Shown here piece after piece: positions 21,441 to 32,989 of a stretch of 64,000 nucleotides of DNA. This DNA is from Notamacropus eugenii. Its lineage: Eukaryota > Chordata > Mammalia > Diprotodontia > Macropodidae. Location of the stretch: contig NC_092877.1 of assembly GCF_028372415.1 (NCBI RefSeq), positions 217,282,116 through 217,346,115 of the forward strand. Direction: 5' to 3'. The notes below the pieces were generated by a model. The model was not told the DNA's origin. It did not search any database and saw only the letters and a list, made by a program, of their open reading frames with translations. The translations under genes and the position numbers were made by a program. Position 1 is the first letter of the stretch. Every line of letters begins with the position of its first letter.

Positions 21441-22508
21441 CTCACAGTTCCTAGATACTGGAAGTTCTTTATGAATTTCATGGAGTTCTCAAGTTTCCCT
21501 TGGGTGTAGCTCTCTGCAAGCCTTTAAGGGTTAGTGCCCTCTATGGAGTCATCAACCCACATTTCTTAAATGTGTCTAGTTCAAAGGTCAGCAAACAACT
21601 GACCACTGGCCAAATCCTGTCTCACCACCTGTTTCTGTGCTGCTTTTGTGAACTAAGAACGGTTTTTACAAGTTCTAAATAGCAGAAAAAAATCAAAAGA
21701 TGAAAATTTCACAACACATGAAATTAGTCAAGATATTAGGAGACACTCTGTTTTCCAGAACTAAAGCCCAGCAAGCAAGCTGTGCCTTGGGTCTGACATA
21801 ACAACAATCCTTTGAGCTCAGCCTCTGGATGATCTCAGCCACAACAAAATCCCAGAATTGTTCCTGGTCTTGAAGCCCTGCTATGAACCAAACGTCTCAC
21901 ATTACTGCTGTGACTTCTCAGGGCTACAACTCACTGTGCAGCCATATAAGTACTGAGACAGTCATCCCGCAGGGGCAGGGCTCCAAACATGCATGTCCTT
22001 CCTTTCAAGTCATTTCTTTCACTTTCAATTCAACTTGTTTGATTCCTGATTCTCCTGTCTCTAGACTGCCTTGTTTTTCTCCCACCACCCACAGGTTAGA
22101 GGCTGGTTCCATCCAGTTGACAAATTCAAATTTCAACATCCATAAATAAAGTTTTATTGATACACAAGCACACTTCTTTACTTATGCAATGTCTATAGCT
22201 GTGCTCTTCATAGAGAAGCAGAACTGAGCAGGTGAGAAAGAGATCACACATGATATTTTCATGGATTCATACTACTTCTTAGCTTGCTACAAAACAAGGT
22301 GATGAAATTATAACTACACAGCATTTTGAATGCCTCATGTATCACTATGCCAAGACATTTCATTTTTTTATTACCACTCAGATCCATCATGTCAAAACAA
22401 AAAAAGGGGGGACAAGGGGGGCAGGGGAGTTTTATTATTATTTTGAGCTCAGGGCCAAGTCTGAAAACTTTCTAAGCCAGAAGAATCATCTGCAACCACT
22501 ATTTTCAA

Positions 22509-22765
22509 AGCAGGAGGGAAGGCAGTTGGTGGTGCAGTGGATAGACTCCTGGGCCTGGAATCAGGAACACCTAAGTTCAAATCTGGCCTCTGCTTGATGA
22601 CACCAAACAAGCCACTTAACCTCTCTCTGACTCAGTTTGCTCTGGTATAAAACAGGGATAATAACAGCACCTATTTCACAGAGTTGGTGTGAGAATCACA
22701 TGAGATAATATTTGTAAAAAGCGTTTAGTACGGTAACTGGCAAATAGGAGACACTGTAAATGCTC
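22509..22765 (+). repeat. Marsupial CORE-SINE (MAR1/WALLSI-like)
   Basis: Near-complete sense element: head 'ggtggtgcagtggatagact', 'ggcctggaatcaggaacacc', 'taagttcaaatctggcctct', 'gccacttaacctctctctga', a 'gtataaaacagggataataa' core and 'gtgtgagaatcacatgagat'. This head is the best single SINE-based marker of a marsupial genome in the window. Confidence 0.8.
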
Positions 22766-23599
22766 AGTCAGCTTTCTATCCACTGTTATCAAATAGAGTG
22801 ACTTTAAAAATTAGCATTTTGTTGCAAACTTGATGTTTCTTAATGAGTTCAACCTAAAATTAGGAGGCAAAACAGCACTTTTACGCAAAATTTTTGTAAC
22901 CTGATGTTTGAGCATGCCTCGTTGGTCAAACATGGAGTCCATGGCATCCCTACCACGTGGGTGGGGGTAGCCTCCACGACTGACACTACTGTGCCCAACC
23001 AGTTTTCTCTTTTTCCTCCACTTTTTTTTGGCAGTCCTCTAAGAGATTCCTATCTATATCACCCAGAGTATTTGCCAGGAATTGAAATCAGAGGCAAATG
23101 GGGGTAAGGGATTTGCCCTTCCCTTCCTCTCCCTCTTTTTCCCCCTTTGAGATGGTGATCCTCACCAACTAGGAGTTCAAGCACTGGCAATTTTGGAGAA
23201 TGGAGATAGGATTCCAGGTGTGGTGGGTGCAGTCAGTCATCTCAACACTGAAACTCTGAAAAGCCAGGGTTCCTCGAACGCCAACATACCCTCCCCAAGG
23301 GTTTGTGAACTCTGAACAGGGATTGGCTAAATTATAGACTTAATTAATCCCTTTCTTGCTCCAAGGACTGAGTTAGTGAGGCAGGGGGTGGAGGGTGTTT
23401 GTGTGTTTGTGACACACCTTCTGAAGTAAACATTCCTGTGTAAAAGCTCTACTGTTTTACATTTATATTGTGGTAAAGGTAGTTGGAGAACAACTGATAC
23501 TGGAATCACAAGTAGTGTCAAAGCTGCTTCATACTCCTCCCATGGCTGTCAAAGGTTAAAACAAGATTGAGACCTCCACTCCGCACAAATCTGGAGCAG

Positions 23600-24045
23600 A
23601 CATATGTTCCGAGCTCAAACTACAGTTTCAGCAATGTACTTTCAGACCTTTATGCAAATGCAAAAGAAACTTTAATAAATTTCAAAATGTATTCAACTAT
23701 GCAGTGGAGGAGCTTCTACTGAACTTTCAATTGGAAGTGATCCATCTGTGATTAATCTGACATGGCAAATATCAAGAGAAGAACTAAATGCGATCCTAGA
23801 AATGCCTTCCAAGGGATGAATATCCTGAATTAAAGTCAGACTTATGAACTGACATCAGTATTTGGCAGGGCCTATCCATGGGAAAAGACATTTTCAAAGA
23901 AGAAATATGTAAAATCTCATTGCAGGTCAGCATTAAAAGATAAACATTTACAATCAGTGTTGATGATAGGGAATACCAACTTTGAAGCCCATTTAAGCAA
24001 TTATTATCCCCTCAAAAAGAATTGCATTCTTCTCCTTAGTAGATT
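23600..24045 (+). pseudogene. hAT-family transposase C-terminal relic
   Basis: In translation with frameshifts, 23700-23750 gives EELLLNFQLEVIHL and 23855-24010 gives LTSVFGRAYPWEKTFSKKK, then YVKSHCRSALKDKHLQSVL and MIGNTNFE. This is the order of the hAT dimerisation domain (an 'E-x-x-FS-x-MK...K..R..L.D.HL' pattern) found in Charlie-type and ZBED/GTF2IRD2-related transposases. Stops are frequent, so no protein is made. It sits just inside the right terminal repeat, as expected for an autonomous element. Confidence 0.6.
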
Positions 24046-24469
24046 TTTATTCCAAAAAAAAAAAAAAGTAGTTATTTGATGTTATATTTGGAATTTGTCA
24101 ATAAAAATTTTGTGGAAATTTGTTTTCTCTCTTCTTACATAAGTTCCTATATAATATCCTCAATTTTATCTCTCTGTCCACATGGCCTAAAATGTTTACT
24201 ATATAGCCTTCACAGAAAGAACTTTATGGTCCCTGGTCTATTGTCCTTGGTGTCCTGTGACATACACAGGCCCAGAGGGTATCTGCCTCTTTTAGCCAGT
24301 CACAAGTTATTTCCCACTGGGGCTCATCTATATTTTTCTCAAAACTTCTATGATGTTTTTAAACTGATTAAAGTCTTTTGCACACTAATTCTTTTGATTG
24401 TTTGATCAATTCAGTCAAGATGTCCTGGCTTTGTAAGATTACTTTGACTAGGATAGAGGTGAAAACCAC

Positions 24470-24605
24470 CGCCATTACACTCCTTCTTCCCATTTGTAAA
24501 ATGGGAGTAATAATAGCACTTACCTCATATGCTTGCTGTGTGAGGTTCAAATAAAAACATATATAAAACACTCTGAAATTCTTAGTGCTAAATAGATGTT
24601 AGATT
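24470..24605 (+). repeat. MIR/CORE-SINE 3' part
   Basis: 'cccatttgtaaaatgggagt', 'aatagcacttacctcatatg' and 'ctgaaattcttagtgctaaa' are the 3' half of a sense SINE. Confidence 0.65.
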
Positions 24606-25490
24606 TTTTTTTAATTCTGACAATTTTTATCCAATAGGAAAATATTTGAAAAACCAGACACAAAAACAAAAAATTAAACTAGATTAATATGGTTCATATT
24701 TATATGTATATAATGTAATTAAATGATAAGGGACTGGGTTTTACTTTTTTAAAAAATCTATTTTGGTATGACTTATTATAAAAAAATCCTATCTTTAATT
24801 TGATACTTTAATGGATTTTTATTTCATGGTTCCCCTTCCATCAAGCTGATTGCAACTTCTGCAAGTCTTCCTATTCTATGTAATTCTTATCTATGTCTTT
24901 CAGTAAATTCCCCAGAGACAATTCATGTAACAACAGAATACCTCCTAAGTTTCTAAGGGTAGAGAGTTTTCTATGATCTAAGAGGTCATAAACATTCTGT
25001 TTGTTCATCTTTTGGTGCAACACTAGGTGGGGCTAAGGGAAGAAAAAGACGATGCATAAAATAAACTTAAGAAGGAAGGCATTTGGGGAAGGTGGAATGT
25101 GGCATGAGAGCATGTGAAAGAGACAGAAGGACAGAGAGACACAAACAAGAGACTTGAGCCTCAGTCCCCCAATGTCCATCCTAGGTCTCTAATCAAGATA
25201 ATAAAAGGAAGAAAATGGCACTTTTCTGTTAACAACAAACCCATTCCTAGTGCCAATTCCTTTCCCAATCAATTATTTCTGCTTTTGTTAGACTTGGTAA
25301 CTAATAGCAAAAGATACACTGTCCAATGATGCTAAAAGTAATAGCCCCTTTGTTCAGCAAAGTGGAGGCTTATGACTTAACCTGAGATCCTCAGCAGCAA
25401 CCAAAGAGGAACGAGGGAAGAGTATACTTGGGATTCTAGGTAGAAAAGAATTTAAAAGACTGAATTTTCAGAGGGGAAAAATTTTTTTTT
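24606..25490. other. Unassigned intergenic sequence
   Basis: AT-rich with no recognisable element. The open frame at 25114-25329 has no supporting feature. Confidence 0.4.
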
Positions 25491-25499
25491 TACTAAGTT

Positions 25500-25600
25500 A
25501 TATAAACAGGTGAAACATTTATCAAGCACTTGCTATGTGGCAGGCTCTATTCTAAGTTTCTAAACAAAAAAATTTCTACCCTTATATTCTAATATAAGAA
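25500..25600. repeat. SINE/MIR-core fragment
   Basis: 'acatttatcaagcacttgct' and 'atgtggcaggctctattcta' match the common MIR-core text 'attatgtgccaggc'. Confidence 0.5.
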
Positions 25601-25691
25601 GACAGCACTGTATAGGGCAGCTGGAAGCAGGTAAGGAACCAAGCTGGAGGTGGGGAGTGTAGGAATGTGTCAGGTGAGGAGAAAGGGGGAA

Positions 25692-25732
25692 AAGAGGAGA
25701 GACAGAGAGAGAAAGAGAGAGAGAGAGAGACA

Positions 25733-25798
<66 letters not shown>
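25692..25798. repeat. (GA)n microsatellite
   Basis: About 105 bases of GA with sparse interruptions ('gacagagaga'). It is a pure purine strand. Confidence 0.95.
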
Positions 25799-25801
<3 letters not shown>

Positions 25802-26900
25802 CTGAGGAACTTCCTACAATGAGGGCTTTAGAGAGAGTCTCTAATCAGCAGAGTCTTAGCAGTAAGGTTTCTCCAACCTGGTAATTCCTGGGTGGGCAAG
25901 GAAAAGAAAAAGGTCAGGGGGTGGGGGCAAGGGAAGGAGAGAGACAGTAGGCATGGTTGAAGTGAAGCATGGATAGTGCACTTCTTCTAATGGTGGAAGA
26001 AGTCTAAGAAATAGGCCAGGTATGAATAAGGGAGGAAAGGGGCTAGGCTCAGACTCGTCTAGCTGATTTTTTAAACCTGATATCAGGGGCAAGGAAGTAC
26101 TAGTTAGCAAGGCTAGAAGTTTCTGGGCATGTACAATCACAGAGATGAAAGGCTCAAAAAGCAACAGGGTAGGGATAACAAAAAGGAAGAAGGGGTATAT
26201 CTAAAGCAGAGACTAGCCATTACAGGCAAGGGTAGTCCCAGATAAACAGGAGGTCTACTTATAACCAGCACGTCTTCTTCCTTTGTTGCTTGGATTATTT
26301 GCAATTTTAATCATTCCAAGATTATAGTGTGCCAATGATTCATAAACACATAATATGGTATCACTAGTAAAATGTTGGTTATAAAGAAATGACTTTTTAT
26401 GACACTGAGCAGTTGAAATCACTATGTAATTTCTGAAATGAAGTTCAATCTGATCTCTTCCCATTTAATTCTAGGTCAATTCGTCATTCATAAAATGAAG
26501 ATTACATCTTCTTAAGTATTTTTTTTTTTTACAGGACACTCAGTCAATGTATTTCTATGTAAATTTGGAAGGAAACATGTAGGAAAGATTTCTTATCCTA
26601 CCATGCATATCTTAACAAAAACAGATCCAAAAGTCACCATTGAAAAGGACAGTGAATTTCACACTTTTGACTTACTAATATCAATAAGCTCTACAGAAAG
26701 AGATTGTGAATTATTGTTATTGGGTTTGGTTTTTTTACTCAATAGAAAGAGCCAAATGTTAAGGGGATAAAAACAATGAATTTCTTATGGGAAACTCATT
26801 TTGATTTTATTTCAGAACTGGTCCATTAAATCTTGGGAATCTTTTGTGTAGACAGAATAATAATAACTGGCATTAACATAATACTTAAGATGATAGATTT
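25799..26900. other. Unassigned intergenic sequence
   Basis: No gene or nameable repeat. Open frames at 25856-26164 (-) and 26255-26464 (-) are in purine-skewed DNA and lack any recognisable motif. Confidence 0.4.
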
Positions 26901-27275
26901 AGACTTACTAGAGACCTTCAAGGGATCCTAGAGATGGTCTAGTCTCTACTTTTAAATATGAGGAAACTCGGATTCAGCGAGTTAAGTCAAGTAAATTGCT
27001 CAAGGTTCGTCAGAAGCTAGATCTCAAATGGGAAAGGGTCTTAGAGGTTCACTTGTCCAATACCCTCATTTTACAGATGAAGAAACTGATGCAGAGAGAT
27101 TTTAAGAGATTTGTTCAGGTTCACACAGGTAGTAAATTGGCAGTCAACAGTTCAGGCAATTGATAAACATCTATGAAGTACTTACTATATGTAAGGGACA
27201 TAAATATGGAAATACTAAGTGCTGGGGATACAAATATGGAAAAGAAAAAGATGCCTGCCCTTGAGGAAACTGAAC
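26901..27275 (-). repeat. Antisense MIR-type SINEs (two or three units)
   Basis: The antisense MIR signature occurs twice: 'aatatgaggaaactcggatt' at 26955 and 'ttacagatgaagaaactgat' at 27071. It is followed by the 'ttgataaacatctatgaagt' and 'gtgctggggatacaaatatg' unit at 27160-27240. Confidence 0.7.
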
Positions 27276-27534
27276 TCTAAAAAGATAGGACAACACAAGA
27301 AAGGAAAGCAAAAAAGGGAAAGGGAGGAAGAAGTCTAAAGGAGGACCACCAAGTAGGAAAGGAAGAGAAAGACAATGACCCTGAAGCCCTCCTGACGTGG
27401 AGATATGAACACAAGTTGCGTGACTCCAAATTCAGTGCTCTCTCCTTGTATTACACATTTGGGGTTTGAACCCTGCTCGTTTGACTCTAAACCAGTACCC
27501 TTTGCACAGCATAAAATCTCATTAAATCCCTCCT

Positions 27535-27705
27535 GCAACCCTGTATAGTGGGTGCTATATCAGCTTCATTGTATAAATGAACAAACAAGTTCAGAAATTT
27601 TAAGTGATTTGCCCAGGGTCACACAAGAAGTAACCATCTAAAGTAAGACCTAAATCCAGGTCTTCCTGGGTTCTATCTACCTACTATACTGTGCTATCTC
27701 TTGTC
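27535..27705 (-). repeat. Antisense MIR-type SINE
   Basis: 'agtgatttgcccagggtcac' and 'ccaggtcttcctgggttcta' in antisense MIR order, ending 'tactatactgtgctatctc'. Confidence 0.75.
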
Positions 27706-27774
27706 AAAATAAAGTAGCCAGGTAGTAGTATCAGCTTTAAAGATTCAGCAGAAGTAGTTCTGGCCACTGAAGTA

Positions 27775-27995
27775 TATAAATATCAATACCAATAAGTCTT
27801 TAGATATCAGTATATAGATATCTATCTCAGATAGCTGGATAGATATCGATATTTATCTATGAAATAGATATCCTCTATCTGTCTAGGTAGATATCTATAT
27901 ATCAGTAGCTATCTAGATACAGATACAGATAGATATCTACATACCTCCTTCTCTATGTGTGTGTATATGTATACGTATGTATGTATATACCTGGG
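27775..27995. repeat. AGATATC-type palindromic simple repeat
   Basis: Dense, imperfect copies of 'agatatc', 'gatatc' and 'tagatatctat' in both orientations, passing at 27957 into tgtgtatatgtatacg. Many units are self-complementary. Confidence 0.8.
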
Positions 27996-28069
27996 AAGGA
28001 GGTATGGATGTAGAGTGTCAAGAATATCTCCATGGTAACTATGCCCAAAGGGCTATAAAACCATGCACT

Positions 28070-28740
28070 TTGACTTAGCAATACTACTACTAGGTCTGCA
28101 TCCCAAAAGAGTTAAAAATCAAAAAGGAAAAGGACCTATATGTTCAAAAATATATATAACAATTCTTTTCTGGGGGCAAAGAATTGGAAATTGAGGGGAT
28201 ACTCATCAATTGGGGAATGGCCAAACAAAATGTGATATGTGATTTTGATGGAATCAAATCTATGCTATAAGAAATGATGAGCAGGATGCTCTCAGAAAAA
28301 CCTGAAAAGATTTACATGAACCGATGCAAAGTGAAATGTACCATGTACAAAGTAACAGCAACATTGTAAGATGATCAGCTGTGAATGGCTTAGCTATTCT
28401 TAACAATGTGACAATCCAAAACAACTCTAAAGGACTTATGATGAAAAATGCTACCCATTCCTAGAGAAAGAACTGCTGGTGTCTGAATACAGATTGAAGC
28501 ATACTTTTTTTACTTTATTTTTCTTGAGTTTTTTTAATCTATGTTTTCTTTCACAACATGACTAATATGAAAATGTTTTGCATGACAACACACATATAAC
28601 CTATATCAAAGTACTTGTTTTCTCAGTGGGGGAGGGGAGAGAATTTGGAACTAAAAGTTTTAAAAACAAATGCTTAAAATTATTTTTACATGTAACTGGG
28701 GAAAAATAAAATACTAAATAACTTTTTAAAAAAATAATAT
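28070..28740 (+). mobile_element. L1 3' end (ORF2 C-terminus and 3'UTR)
   Basis: 'caaagaattggaaattgagg', then 'catcaattggggaatggcca' (the nucleotide form of the ...PSIGEWLNK... block seen in the L1 at 35.2 kb), 'aagaaatgatgagcaggatg', and the 3'UTR phrases 'cagattgaagcatacttttt' and 'ggggagagaatttggaacta', ending in an A-rich tail near 28725. It is 5' truncated and on the + strand. Confidence 0.8.
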
Positions 28741-29454
28741 TTCAATGGCATATGGACTATATTAGGTAAGATGGGTTGTGTTGTCAAAGGAAGCTTGGAG
28801 TTTCTTACCAAGGAGACAGATATAGCCTCAGCTGAAGGATTTCATATTTTTAGGTCATGGTCTCAAAAGCCAATTTGAATACACTTCCCTTTCCTCCTCC
28901 CTATAGGAAATGTTAATGAAGGCTAAGGCCTGGTCCTCGAACAGAGGAAAACAGGAAGAAAGTCCAGGATAAATCTGAGCATACAATTAGAAGGAGGCAT
29001 GTGGTCTTCCCTAGTGAAGGCTCCAGAGACCCTGCAGTGCATAATGAGGATAAGAAGAGAAAGATAGGAAGGAGGTTCTTGGGGATGAAATCCTGAGGAA
29101 GCAAAAGAAGAACTGTATGTCTAGAGAAATAGAGGAATGACAAATAGGAAAATTTCGCAGGAACATGGGCAGACCTGTGAAATGACACCAAGTGAAGAAA
29201 ACTGGACCAGAAGTTCCATCTGCACAATGACAACAATGTGTTCGGGTCAAAGACAATGTTTACACTCAAGGATCAAAACTAAAGCACGCTCATCCTTTCA
29301 GGAAACAATTAGTTAACTACAGAAATGGAAAATAACATGTCTGGTCAGTGAGAGCCATCCTAGTCAGGATTATTTCTTGGATTTTGGCTGTTGTGACAAA
29401 ACTAAATATATTGATATTTCAAATAAAGAAAGTCATGTGGCTACAGGTGACTCG
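28741..29454. other. Unassigned intergenic sequence
   Basis: No recognisable repeat. The overlapping minus-strand frames 28913-29269 (118 codons) and 29011-29256 have no domain or splice support. Confidence 0.4.
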
Positions 29455-29695
29455 TTCTGGTAATAATAGTTAATAGCTTTAAGGTATGCAACGCATTTTA
29501 CAAATATCTCATTTTATCCTTACAACAATCCTAGAAGGTGGGTGCTATTATTGTTCACATTTTACAGTTAGGAAACTGAGGCAGACAGCAGTTAAGGGAC
29601 TTGCCCAGGATTACACAGTTAGTAAGGGTCCGAGGCTGGATTTCAGCTCTGGCCTTCCAGAACTCTAAATCCATTGTGGTCCCTAGCTGCATGAA
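29455..29695 (-). repeat. MIR/CORE SINE, antisense, near full length
   Basis: 'aatagttaatagctttaagg', 'acaacaatcctagaaggtgg', 'gttaggaaactgaggcagac' and 'acttgcccaggattacacag', ending in 'ggtccctagctgc'. It is a well-preserved antisense copy. Confidence 0.8.
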
Positions 29696-29789
29696 AGTTC
29701 TACTGAGATTCCCTACACCAAAATTTCCTTTCCTGGACACCACTCCCCTGTAGTTGCCTCCTCTTCTCCTTTTCCTGACCCCCATAAGA

Positions 29790-29876
29790 GAAAAAAAAAT
29801 CTTAGATGGCAAAGACTATCTTTCTTTTGTATTTGTATCCTCAGAAGTTAACACAGTGCCTATCATATATAGGTAT

Positions 29877-29945
<69 letters not shown>
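29790..29945 (+). repeat. SINE 3' tail followed by a (AT)n microsatellite
   Basis: 'atttgtatcctcagaagtta' and 'cacagtgcctatcatatata' form a SINE tail that leads into about 66 bases of uninterrupted AT (29880-29945). The microsatellite probably grew at the 3' end of the SINE. A 50-codon 'YIYIYI' frame across it is an artefact. Confidence 0.85.
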
Positions 29946-29947
<2 letters not shown>

Positions 29948-30059
29948 CCCATATATAGGTACTTTTTCACTCATGGAGACATTCAAAAGAAAAGGACAAG
30001 GAAGTGAAAGACAAATAAAATAATGATGATACTATCTCATGAGCTACCATAATACAGTC

Positions 30060-30245
30060 AGTCTTTGGAAAGTGAACTGAATTTGGAGTAAGAGACCATG
30101 AGTTCAAACCCTGCTTCTGCTGCTTCCTACCTGTGAGACTTTGGTGAAGTTCTTTAATCCCCCTGGCTTCAGATTCTTTATCTGCAAAATAAGGAGGTTA
30201 GATTAGATGCCCTTTAAGAGTCCTTACAGCTCTCAATCTATGAGC
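30060..30245 (+). repeat. Sense CORE-SINE/MIR
   Basis: 'gaatttggagtaagagacca', 'gagttcaaaccctgcttctg', 'aatccccctggcttcagatt' and 'aaggaggttagattagatgc' are in sense order. Confidence 0.7.
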
Positions 30246-30769
30246 CTAAGAATACAGGCAGGAGCAGCTGGGGAAAGGCAGAACTATTTAACTCCTATCT
30301 CCCTATCTTCCTCTGTCAAGGAGAAAACTTCAGAGCAAGGATATTAACAAAATCCAAATTAAGTAAGGAAAGAGTAAGGACTGACTGCCCTCAATAACTT
30401 TAGGTGGGCAGACCCAAACTCCCAACACAGAGGGGTGTACTGATGGCCAGCTCAGACCCAGAAAGCATATTGTTGAATGTTTAAGTGTCAGCATTTACAC
30501 TCCAGAAATCTGTGAACACTACAAACAGGCCTGATTTATTGTTTTGCTGACTGTCTAGATTGAAGAAAGTGATAGAGAAAAATATTAATCATTAAGATTA
30601 AATTTTTAAAATGTACCATGTACATTTTTTCCACTGAAGAGTCAGTTGTTAAACATTAACCAGCATACCAATGATTACACCCCTTAAAATAACTTGCAAT
30701 TATATTTGCTGCAATATTATTAATGACCCTTGGAGAATCTTGGAGACTAGGTAAGAAGACTTCAGAATG

Positions 30770-31510
30770 GGAGAGAGGTAAATGATGACTCAGTTTAAAA
30801 AAGAAAAGAAAAAGGGGTGAATTCTTCAAATTGTTGTCTGGTGAATTTGATGTTAAGTTCTAGGAAAATGATAGAATGGATTATTAAAAGAAGAGTATGT
30901 AAGCATATAAAAAGGGGAAGTTGATTATTACAAGTCATCACTGAGAGCAAATCATACCAGATTAATATTTCCTTTTTTTGACAGGGCTATTAGACTGGCA
31001 CGTCAATGGGAATCATGCAAACATGGCAAGTGTATTTGTATTGAGTAAAATATTTGACAAGGTTTCCTTGCTCATAATATCCATTTGGAGAGACATTGCA
31101 GGTAAAGGATAGTGTGCTAGATAATAGTGAAGGTAGTTACAGTATATTCCTTATTGATCAAATGAATGAAAACAGAGTATTGATTAATACCCTGTGTGAA
31201 CACAATGGATAGAGGTGTCCAGTGAGGTGTCCCTTAACCTAGTTCTGTTTGACATTTTTACCAAATTGATATTTTATCAATAACTTACATAAAAGAATAA
31301 ATTAAATGCATATCAAATCTGTGAATGGCATGAAGTTTAGATAGTTTTCTAATACATTACATGACAATTTCAAAATCCTCACACCCCCACCCCAAAAATA
31401 GACAGGTTTGAAAATAAAACTAAAACAAATAAGATGAAATTTAATCAAGATAAATATAAAGCTTCACACTTAAATAAAAAAAACAAACTGCACAAGTACA
31501 GGATGTAGAA
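30770..31510 (+). mobile_element. L3/CR1-type LINE, reverse transcriptase region
   Basis: Sense-strand order of the mammalian L3/CR1 RT region: 'ctgagagcaaatcataccag', 'tttttttgacagggctatta', 'gtaaaatatttgacaaggtt' (SKxFDKV), 'ggtgtcccttaacctagttc', 'ctgtttgacatttttaccaa' and 'agatgaaatttaatcaagat'. It is degenerate with many stops. The 3' end of this family is present separately at 19230. Confidence 0.75.
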
Positions 31511-32084
31511 ATGGAGAGAAAACAGGGGATGTGGAACAGATATAGGAAGTTTTGTGCACTGAAGCTATAAAATTATTCAGCCGTCTGATGAGGCAGCTAA
31601 ACAGCTTCCCCAACTGATCCCCTCTAACACCCTGAGTTGACACCATAGGTCATAAGACAGAACCCCCAGTAATCATAATGATCTATTTGAATTTGTGTCA
31701 GTAATTAATAAAATCCCACCCAGTCACAGCGATCCGGAATCTCCAGCTGCCATCTTCAAAGTCCATTCTCCATCCCTCACTGACCATTCCCGTATCTCCA
31801 TCCCAGAGGGGAGGAGCCTCTGCTTCTGTCCTCTTCTGTCCTCTCCTCTCTTCTCCTCTGGTGTTCTGCCCAGGGGAAGGTAAACTACCTGGCCAAAAGC
31901 TGCCTTTTTTTCCTTTGGATTTACCGGCTACATTGCTCAAAGATCAAGCTTTAAACCCAATTCACTCTGGAGCTCATAGACTGGACAAGTCCCCCACCCA
32001 CCTAGCATAGAGTGAATGTAATAACTAAATAGTAATTGTTTCTCTTTTACCAAGGAACCCTGAGGGTCTTCCCCAACCAGTTTT
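31511..32084. other. Unassigned, slightly GC-richer sequence
   Basis: No repeat or gene recognised. The 31695-31883 (+) and 31698-31940 (-) frames are complementary openings of the same TC-rich patch. Confidence 0.4.
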
Positions 32085-32380
32085 TTTTTTTTTTAATTAA
32101 TGGGTCCATTCCTTAAGTAACTTAAAGAAATCTATTCATTGAATGGGTATATCTCACTCCAAGTGAGAATGTGATAAGACCTTAGCCTGAAAGGGCCAGG
32201 GTCTCCCATTGCATCCTGTCTCCTGATGAATATCAGGCCACTGGACCCAGATGCTCAGGAGGAGAAAGTGAGACTGGTGACCTTGCACAGCCCTCCCTCA
32301 CTTTGATCAAAGTCAACTGCAAGTTACTTCCTCGTCTTGATGTCATGGTCCTCTTCCAGAAAAAAGGACAAACACAACAA
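32085..32380 (-). repeat. Marsupial SINE-like element with poly(A) on the minus strand
   Basis: Starts on the + strand with a T-run (32082-32094) and 'taattaatgggtccattcct'. It contains 'tgacctt' and 'gcacagccctccctcacttt', and ends with 'aaggacaaacacaacaacag'. A second copy is at 34590-34643 plus 35690-35960, and an opposite-strand fragment is at 14742-14872. The T-run suggests that the functional strand is minus. Confidence 0.65.
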
Positions 32381-32484
32381 CAGCAATCTCTGTCCCCCTC
32401 AATCCAGCCCTCCCACACCCCATATCACTTTAAATCTACCTACCCCTTCCACTATGGAATACTTACTTCATAGGTAACAAACTT

Positions 32485-32760
32485 GCTTTCTTTTTTAAAA
32501 ATTTTATTCATTTTTTGTTACATTTTAAGCTCCAAATTCTCTTCCTCCCCACCCCACACCAAAGAAAGGCACTATTTGACACAGATTTATATTGATATAG
32601 AGACACAGATGTGTATGTATATGTGTATGTATGTAAAATCATACTGTGCATACTTCTATTTATCAGTTGTTTCCCCAGAGGTGAACAGCATCTTACTCTG
32701 TAGTTGATATGAGTATTTTTAATACTCAAAGTAATTTAGTCATTCACAGTTATTCTGAGG
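32485..32760 (-). mobile_element. L1 3'UTR fragment, antisense
   Basis: 'ttttaagctccaaattctct' (complement of the L1 phrase 'agagaatttggaact'), 'aaggcactatttgacacaga' and 'aaaatcatactgtgcatact' match the complement of the 3' end seen at 28520-28700. A short TGTATG repeat lies at 32610-32635. Confidence 0.6.
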
Positions 32761-32989
32761 AAAGACTGCTACTGGCCAGGCAAGGCATCTTCCATTTGCC
32801 CCAAAGAAATCATTTCCATCAACAGTAGGGCAAGCTATTTTCTACCTTCTGCTGACAGTCCAATCTCCCAACTGGGATATGGAGAATTTACAATGCAAAG
32901 AGCAACCCTCCCTTCAACTTTAGGTCTTCTATCACCTGATGTGCCTGTCCTTTGATGACAGAAAAGTGGCACCCTCTACTCAGTGTTTG

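Larger units (their letters stand above)
21572..24245 (+). mobile_element. hAT (Charlie-like) DNA transposon relic
   Basis: The left end 'caaaggtcagcaaacaact' resembles the CAGGGGTCGGCAAACT terminal inverted repeat of hAT-Charlie elements. The right end 'cacagaaagaactttatggt' with 'cctaaaatgtttactatata' at 24186-24205 resembles the opposite terminus. 'ataaagttttattgatacac' at 22146 is also typical. Near the right end a degenerate transposase C-terminus is readable (next entry). The total span of 2.67 kb fits an autonomous Charlie. The copy is interrupted by a SINE at 22509-22765 and by sequence at about 21735-22120 that I cannot assign. Confidence 0.6.

Noticed and set aside
29754..30023. 89-codon frame with a YIYIYI repeat
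   Set aside because: Translation of the (AT)n microsatellite.
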